NCBI GenBank assembly: GCA_013203725.1
Contig: JABMPK010000077.1
Coordinates: 1 to 7,271, forward strand
Reading direction: 5' to 3'
Length of the DNA: 7,271 nt
Source of the DNA: Candidatus Uhrbacteria bacterium
Lineage (GTDB): Bacteria > Patescibacteriota > Patescibacteriia > UBA9934 > UBA11717
In this document: one piece after another, positions 4,867-7,271 of the stretch
How positions within the stretch are numbered: the first letter of the stretch is position 1
How the letters are laid out: every line of letters begins with the position of its first letter
Position numbers and translations under genes: made by a program
The notes under the pieces: model-generated
What the model was told of the DNA's origin: nothing
Databases searched by the model: none
The model's input: the letters and a program-made list of their open reading frames with translations, nothing else

Positions 4867-5661
4867 TTACAGCAATAACAGTAGCAGTATGCCGAGCAAC
4901 ACTCGATACACGGCAAATGGCATGAATGACCACTTTTCGATCACCTTTAACAAGAATCTTATTGCGAGTACTCCGGATATCAATGCGGCAACGAACCCGA
5001 CTATAAGCTCAGGTGTCAGAATCTGCACACCGTTCATGATCGCTTTCAAGATCACGTATGCTGCAGCTCCACCAACGGCCGGGATGCTCAACAAGAACGA
5101 AAACCTCGCCGTAGTCTTACGGTCTAGCCCTGCAAACAATCCAGCGGTCATCGTTACACCGCTACGACTCGTACCCGGGATTAATGCGAGTGTCTGCACG
5201 AGCCCAATGATTATCGTACGCTTCCAACCAACTGCCACTTCTTTGTCTACCCGATTCTTATTTCGACGACCTATATAATCTGCAAAACCCAATACAACTC
5301 CCCACACAATCAAACTCCAAGCTACAACATTAACTGTGCGAATCGTTGCGTCTATATAGTCTCCAAGTAACAACCCAACCAACACTACCGGTATCGTTGC
5401 CACCACAACCATCCAACCTAACTGACCATATTTCTTTTCTTTCTTCGTGACCATTCCAATCGCCATCTTTCGGATCTCTGACCAAAATACATATACTACT
5501 GCAATGAATGTAGCCAAGTGCATCATAGTGTCAAAAGCCAACCCCCTAGCCTCCCAACCAAACAATTCCGGGATAGCAATAAGATGCCCCGAGCTGGAGA
5601 TCGGTAAAAACTCAGTAATACCTTGGACAATTCCAAGTATGATGACCTCTAAATAGTTCAT
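4867..5661 (-). CDS. uppP: Undecaprenyl-diphosphate phosphatase UppP (BacA)
   Basis: UppP is an integral membrane enzyme that dephosphorylates undecaprenyl diphosphate so the lipid carrier can be reused for peptidoglycan and other envelope polymers; it can confer bacitracin tolerance. The 264-residue protein has the first signature QGITEFLPISSSGH (13-26, with E17 and H26) and the second PGTSRSG (162-168, with R166), the residues that form the active site in the family. Hydrophobic segments alternate along the whole length as expected for a polytopic protein, ending in a run of leucines. Length is normal (about 265-280). The ATG (5661-5659) overlaps the TGA of the upstream ATPase-like gene as ATGA and lacks a Shine-Dalgarno sequence, so translation is probably coupled. 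The REP-like element, not a clear intrinsic terminator, follows the stop. Confidence 0.97.
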   Translation of the reverse strand: MNYLEVIILGIVQGITEFLPISSSGHLIAIPELFGWEARGLAFDTMMHLATFIAVVYVFWSEIRKMAIGMVTKKEKKYGQLGWMVVVATIPVVLVGLLLGDYIDATIRTVNVVAWSLIVWGVVLGFADYIGRRNKNRVDKEVAVGWKRTIIIGLVQTLALIPGTSRSGVTMTAGLFAGLDRKTTARFSFLLSIPAVGGAAAYVILKAIMNGVQILTPELIVGFVAALISGVLAIRFLLKVIEKWSFMPFAVYRVLLGILLLLLL

Positions 5662-7136
5662 TCGTCAAAAGTTACCCGTTGCCCAGGCTTAAGTAGTTTG
5701 CCTTGTGGCTTTTCCTCAGGCGAAGTATCTTGTGTCTTTTCCGGTGCACGATCCGGCGTTTTTTCCGGAGCTCGATCCGGAGTCTTCGCTGCAGCTGGAG
5801 TTTGATCTTGCGATACATCCTGAATCTTTCTTAAAGGAACATCCTTGGCCTTCTCATCAGTCCTCGGCACACTATTTCGCTCGCCACGACCACTTGATCC
5901 TCCGCCACTACGCTTTCCACGACTTCTCTTACGTTTCTTTGGCCGATCACCATCACCGCTCGATGACGCAGGCCGATCATTACGATCCTTAGCGGCTGAG
6001 TCTGAGGAAGAGTCCCTGTCGCTCGAACCAGTCTTTGAATCAGAACTAGTTTTAGAACTTGAACTCGTGCTCGAGCTTGTAGCATCTGATTTCTTTTCAT
6101 CTGAACCCGGATTCGCAGCATCCGTCCCCTTACCGCCCGCGTCAGCATCTACCGGCGCGTCATTGCGAACCTGAGTGGTAACGACAGGTGAAGCAACCTT
6201 TTCTTTTGAGCTGTCTCCTCCATCGGAACTCGAGCTAGAGCCTGAACTCTTGCTCTCCGACTCAGGTTTCTTCAACGCAGCCAAAGACACGCCCTTAGCA
6301 GGCTCACTGGTAGAAGACTTGCTAGAACTCGACTTACTATCACTCTTAGAGCCATAGCTACTGCTGTTACTACCGCTGCTTCTACTGCCGCTAGAACTAC
6401 TTCGACTACTTACGCCACCTCCGCCACCCGGCTTCTTTGGGTATCCTGGCTTTATGCCGATTATCTTTCCGTCATCATCCTTCTGCGCCCATTTTCCATC
6501 GTATCCAAGCTCGGCCACAGAACCAACTGCATTCAAATCCTCATCGTAAATAATATCTTTTCTCGAATCATACTTACCCGACTTCTTAAGCTCTGCAACC
6601 TCTTCCTTACCTTCTTCCGAATAAATAGGCCGCGAGCGATCAAGGGTAACAGGTATAGAAAACTCTTTACCTGTCCACGAACACTTGTACTTAACTTTTT
6701 TCTTCTTGGCTCCACCTCCACCACCCTGTCCTGCTCCTCGAGCCTTGGACTCAGCGATCATCGCCTCAACGTCAGCGCCCTCTTCAAATCCAATCCACTT
6801 CAACACCCCAGCTTCAACTTCCGCCTTCGTTCGACCATATCGTTCACGACTTCCACGAACAACTTTGTCCTCCGACCCTGTAACCTTTGCGATTGGTGGA
6901 AGTGTTTGCGCGGAAAACGGGGCAGACGACACACCATCGATCATCAACTTGAGGTATATCGCAAACTTTGGAAGGTTGATCAAATCCTCAGGAATAAACC
7001 TTGGCATCATCTCTTGCTCCAGGTCTGTTGCGTCTGGTGCGCCAACTCTAAAAATAACCATGGTGCCAACGTTACCTAAAACAGCGTCCTTAACCTCTTC
7101 CGCAAGTTGAGCCATGTACTGGTGAGCAACGATCAA
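5658..7136 (-). CDS. VirD4/TraD/HerA-type ATPase, C-terminal part with long Ser-rich tail (downstream of an in-frame TAG)
   Basis: The frame is open from 7157 to TGA 5660-5658; 7136 is the first possible (TTG) start, but no Shine-Dalgarno sequence supports it, so this is more likely the body of a larger gene. Counting from 7136, residues 1-85 carry the conserved end of the ATPase core: IVAHQYMAQL, GNVGTMVIFRVG, FIPEDLINLPKFAIYLKLMIDG and FSAQTLPP. These match Patescibacterial proteins usually named type IV secretion DNA-binding or TraD-like ATPases. Residues 148-175 resemble a zinc ribbon (KCSWTGKEF...RSRPIY) that has kept only C152. Residues 235-420 are low-complexity Ser/Gly/Asp/Lys with the basic patch RPKKRKRSRGKR (398-409), followed by TPDRAPEK repeats. 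This points to a disordered nucleic-acid- or partner-binding tail. The stop overlaps the uppP start (ATGA). Walker A lies outside the window; the substrate is unknown. Confidence 0.72.
   Translation of the reverse strand: MIVAHQYMAQLAEEVKDAVLGNVGTMVIFRVGAPDATDLEQEMMPRFIPEDLINLPKFAIYLKLMIDGVSSAPFSAQTLPPIAKVTGSEDKVVRGSRERYGRTKAEVEAGVLKWIGFEEGADVEAMIAESKARGAGQGGGGGAKKKKVKYKCSWTGKEFSIPVTLDRSRPIYSEEGKEEVAELKKSGKYDSRKDIIYDEDLNAVGSVAELGYDGKWAQKDDDGKIIGIKPGYPKKPGGGGGVSSRSSSSGSRSSGSNSSSYGSKSDSKSSSSKSSTSEPAKGVSLAALKKPESESKSSGSSSSSDGGDSSKEKVASPVVTTQVRNDAPVDADAGGKGTDAANPGSDEKKSDATSSSTSSSSKTSSDSKTGSSDRDSSSDSAAKDRNDRPASSSGDGDRPKKRKRSRGKRSGGGSSGRGERNSVPRTDEKAKDVPLRKIQDVSQDQTPAAAKTPDRAPEKTPDRAPEKTQDTSPEEKPQGKLLKPGQRVTFDE
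5737..5784 (-). repeat. Two 24-bp tandem repeats in the ATPase tail
   Basis: Units 5737-5760 and 5761-5784 match at 20 of 24 bases and encode TPDRAPEK twice. A degenerate third copy (TQDTSPEE) follows in the protein. This is slippage-type growth of a disordered tail. Confidence 0.75.
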
Positions 7137-7157
7137 GTTTAATCGATACTTACGGGC

Positions 7158-7271
7158 CTAAGACAAAATGTTTGCAAATGCTTCTGTAGCAAAGTTTTGA
7201 AACTCATCAACGTATAAGTAATAATCTTTACGATCAGCCTGCGCGATTTCAACACGTTCCATGGCTGAAAT
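7158..7271 (-). pseudogene. Upstream segment of the same ATPase gene, ending at an in-frame TAG (partial)
   Basis: Reading in the same frame as the downstream ATPase segment, this piece translates to ISAMERVEIAQADRKD, then YYLYVDEFQNFATEAF and ANILS, then TAG (7160-7158), then ARKYRLNLIVAHQY. YLYVDEF is the Walker B strand with its catalytic Asp-Glu. In the family the stretch after it reads ILSEARKYRLNL, so the TAG replaces a Glu codon by one G-to-T change (GAG to TAG). No other stop or frameshift is seen over about 500 further codons. Explanations are a sequencing or assembly error, a very recent nonsense mutation, or read-through. TAG ends two other genes here (the regulator and the acyltransferase), so general reassignment of UAG is unlikely. 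The gene continues beyond the right edge. Confidence 0.8.

Noticed and set aside
5705..6357. Plus-strand open frames opposite the Ser-rich tail (for example 5845-6174, rich in Leu, Glu and Pro).
   Set aside because: Open frames opposite Ser-rich repeats are expected from codon composition; the minus frame is continuous with the ATPase core and overlaps uppP in the usual way.
7158..7160. Reassignment of UAG to an amino acid in this organism.
   Set aside because: TAG ends the regulator and acyltransferase genes at the expected places; the stop-codon reassignment known in some Patescibacteria (SR1, Gracilibacteria) concerns UGA, and TGA ends the ATPase gene here normally.

Overview
The window is a compact bacterial chromosome segment. 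Every recognisable gene is on the minus strand, so biological order runs from the right end to the left. GC is roughly 45-50% by eye. The mix of genes suggests a Patescibacteria (CPR)-type organism: a secretion-type ATPase with a conserved YLYVDEFQNFAT motif, a PaaX-type regulator with a Cas2-like domain, UppP, LepA, RecJ and a lone GlmU-C-like acyltransferase, all with very short spacers. This assignment is inference from gene families; no rRNA or tRNA is present to confirm it.

Layout in transcription order. (1) 7271-5658: C-terminal part of a VirD4/TraD/HerA-type P-loop ATPase that enters from outside the window. An in-frame TAG at 7160-7158 breaks it just after Walker B, where a Glu codon (GAG) would be expected. 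Downstream the frame stays open for about 500 codons and ends in a degenerate zinc-ribbon-like segment and a long Ser-rich, basic tail. Its stop overlaps (ATGA) the start of (2) uppP, 5661-4867, undecaprenyl-diphosphate phosphatase. (3) 4854-4781: a REP/MITE-like element of several inverted repeats closed by 7-bp terminal arms. (4) mnmA, 4723-3689, with a near-consensus sigma70 promoter and a terminator. (5) 3635-2916: a stand-alone GlmU-C-like left-handed beta-helix acyltransferase with its own terminator. (6) 2828-2214: a PaaX-like regulator with a C-terminal Cas2-fold domain and an extended -10 promoter; its 3' end carries a 28-bp perfect palindrome. (7) lepA, 2121-340, preceded by a perfect DnaA box and a hairpin-rich ribosome binding site. 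(8) 322-227: an unannotated-looking 31-residue single-pass membrane peptide. (9) recJ, 222-1, N-terminal 74 codons only.

The genes form short transcription units rather than one pathway: secretion ATPase-uppP (envelope), mnmA (tRNA wobble thiolation), the acyltransferase (probably amino-sugar or envelope precursor chemistry), the regulator (own promoter), and lepA-small protein-recJ (translation, unknown, DNA repair). No gene-free stretch exceeds 150 bases. The points most worth a second look are the amber codon in the ATPase, the 31-residue peptide between lepA and recJ, the palindromic elements at 2230-2257 and 4781-4854, and the lone acyltransferase that keeps the spacing of the GlmU active site.
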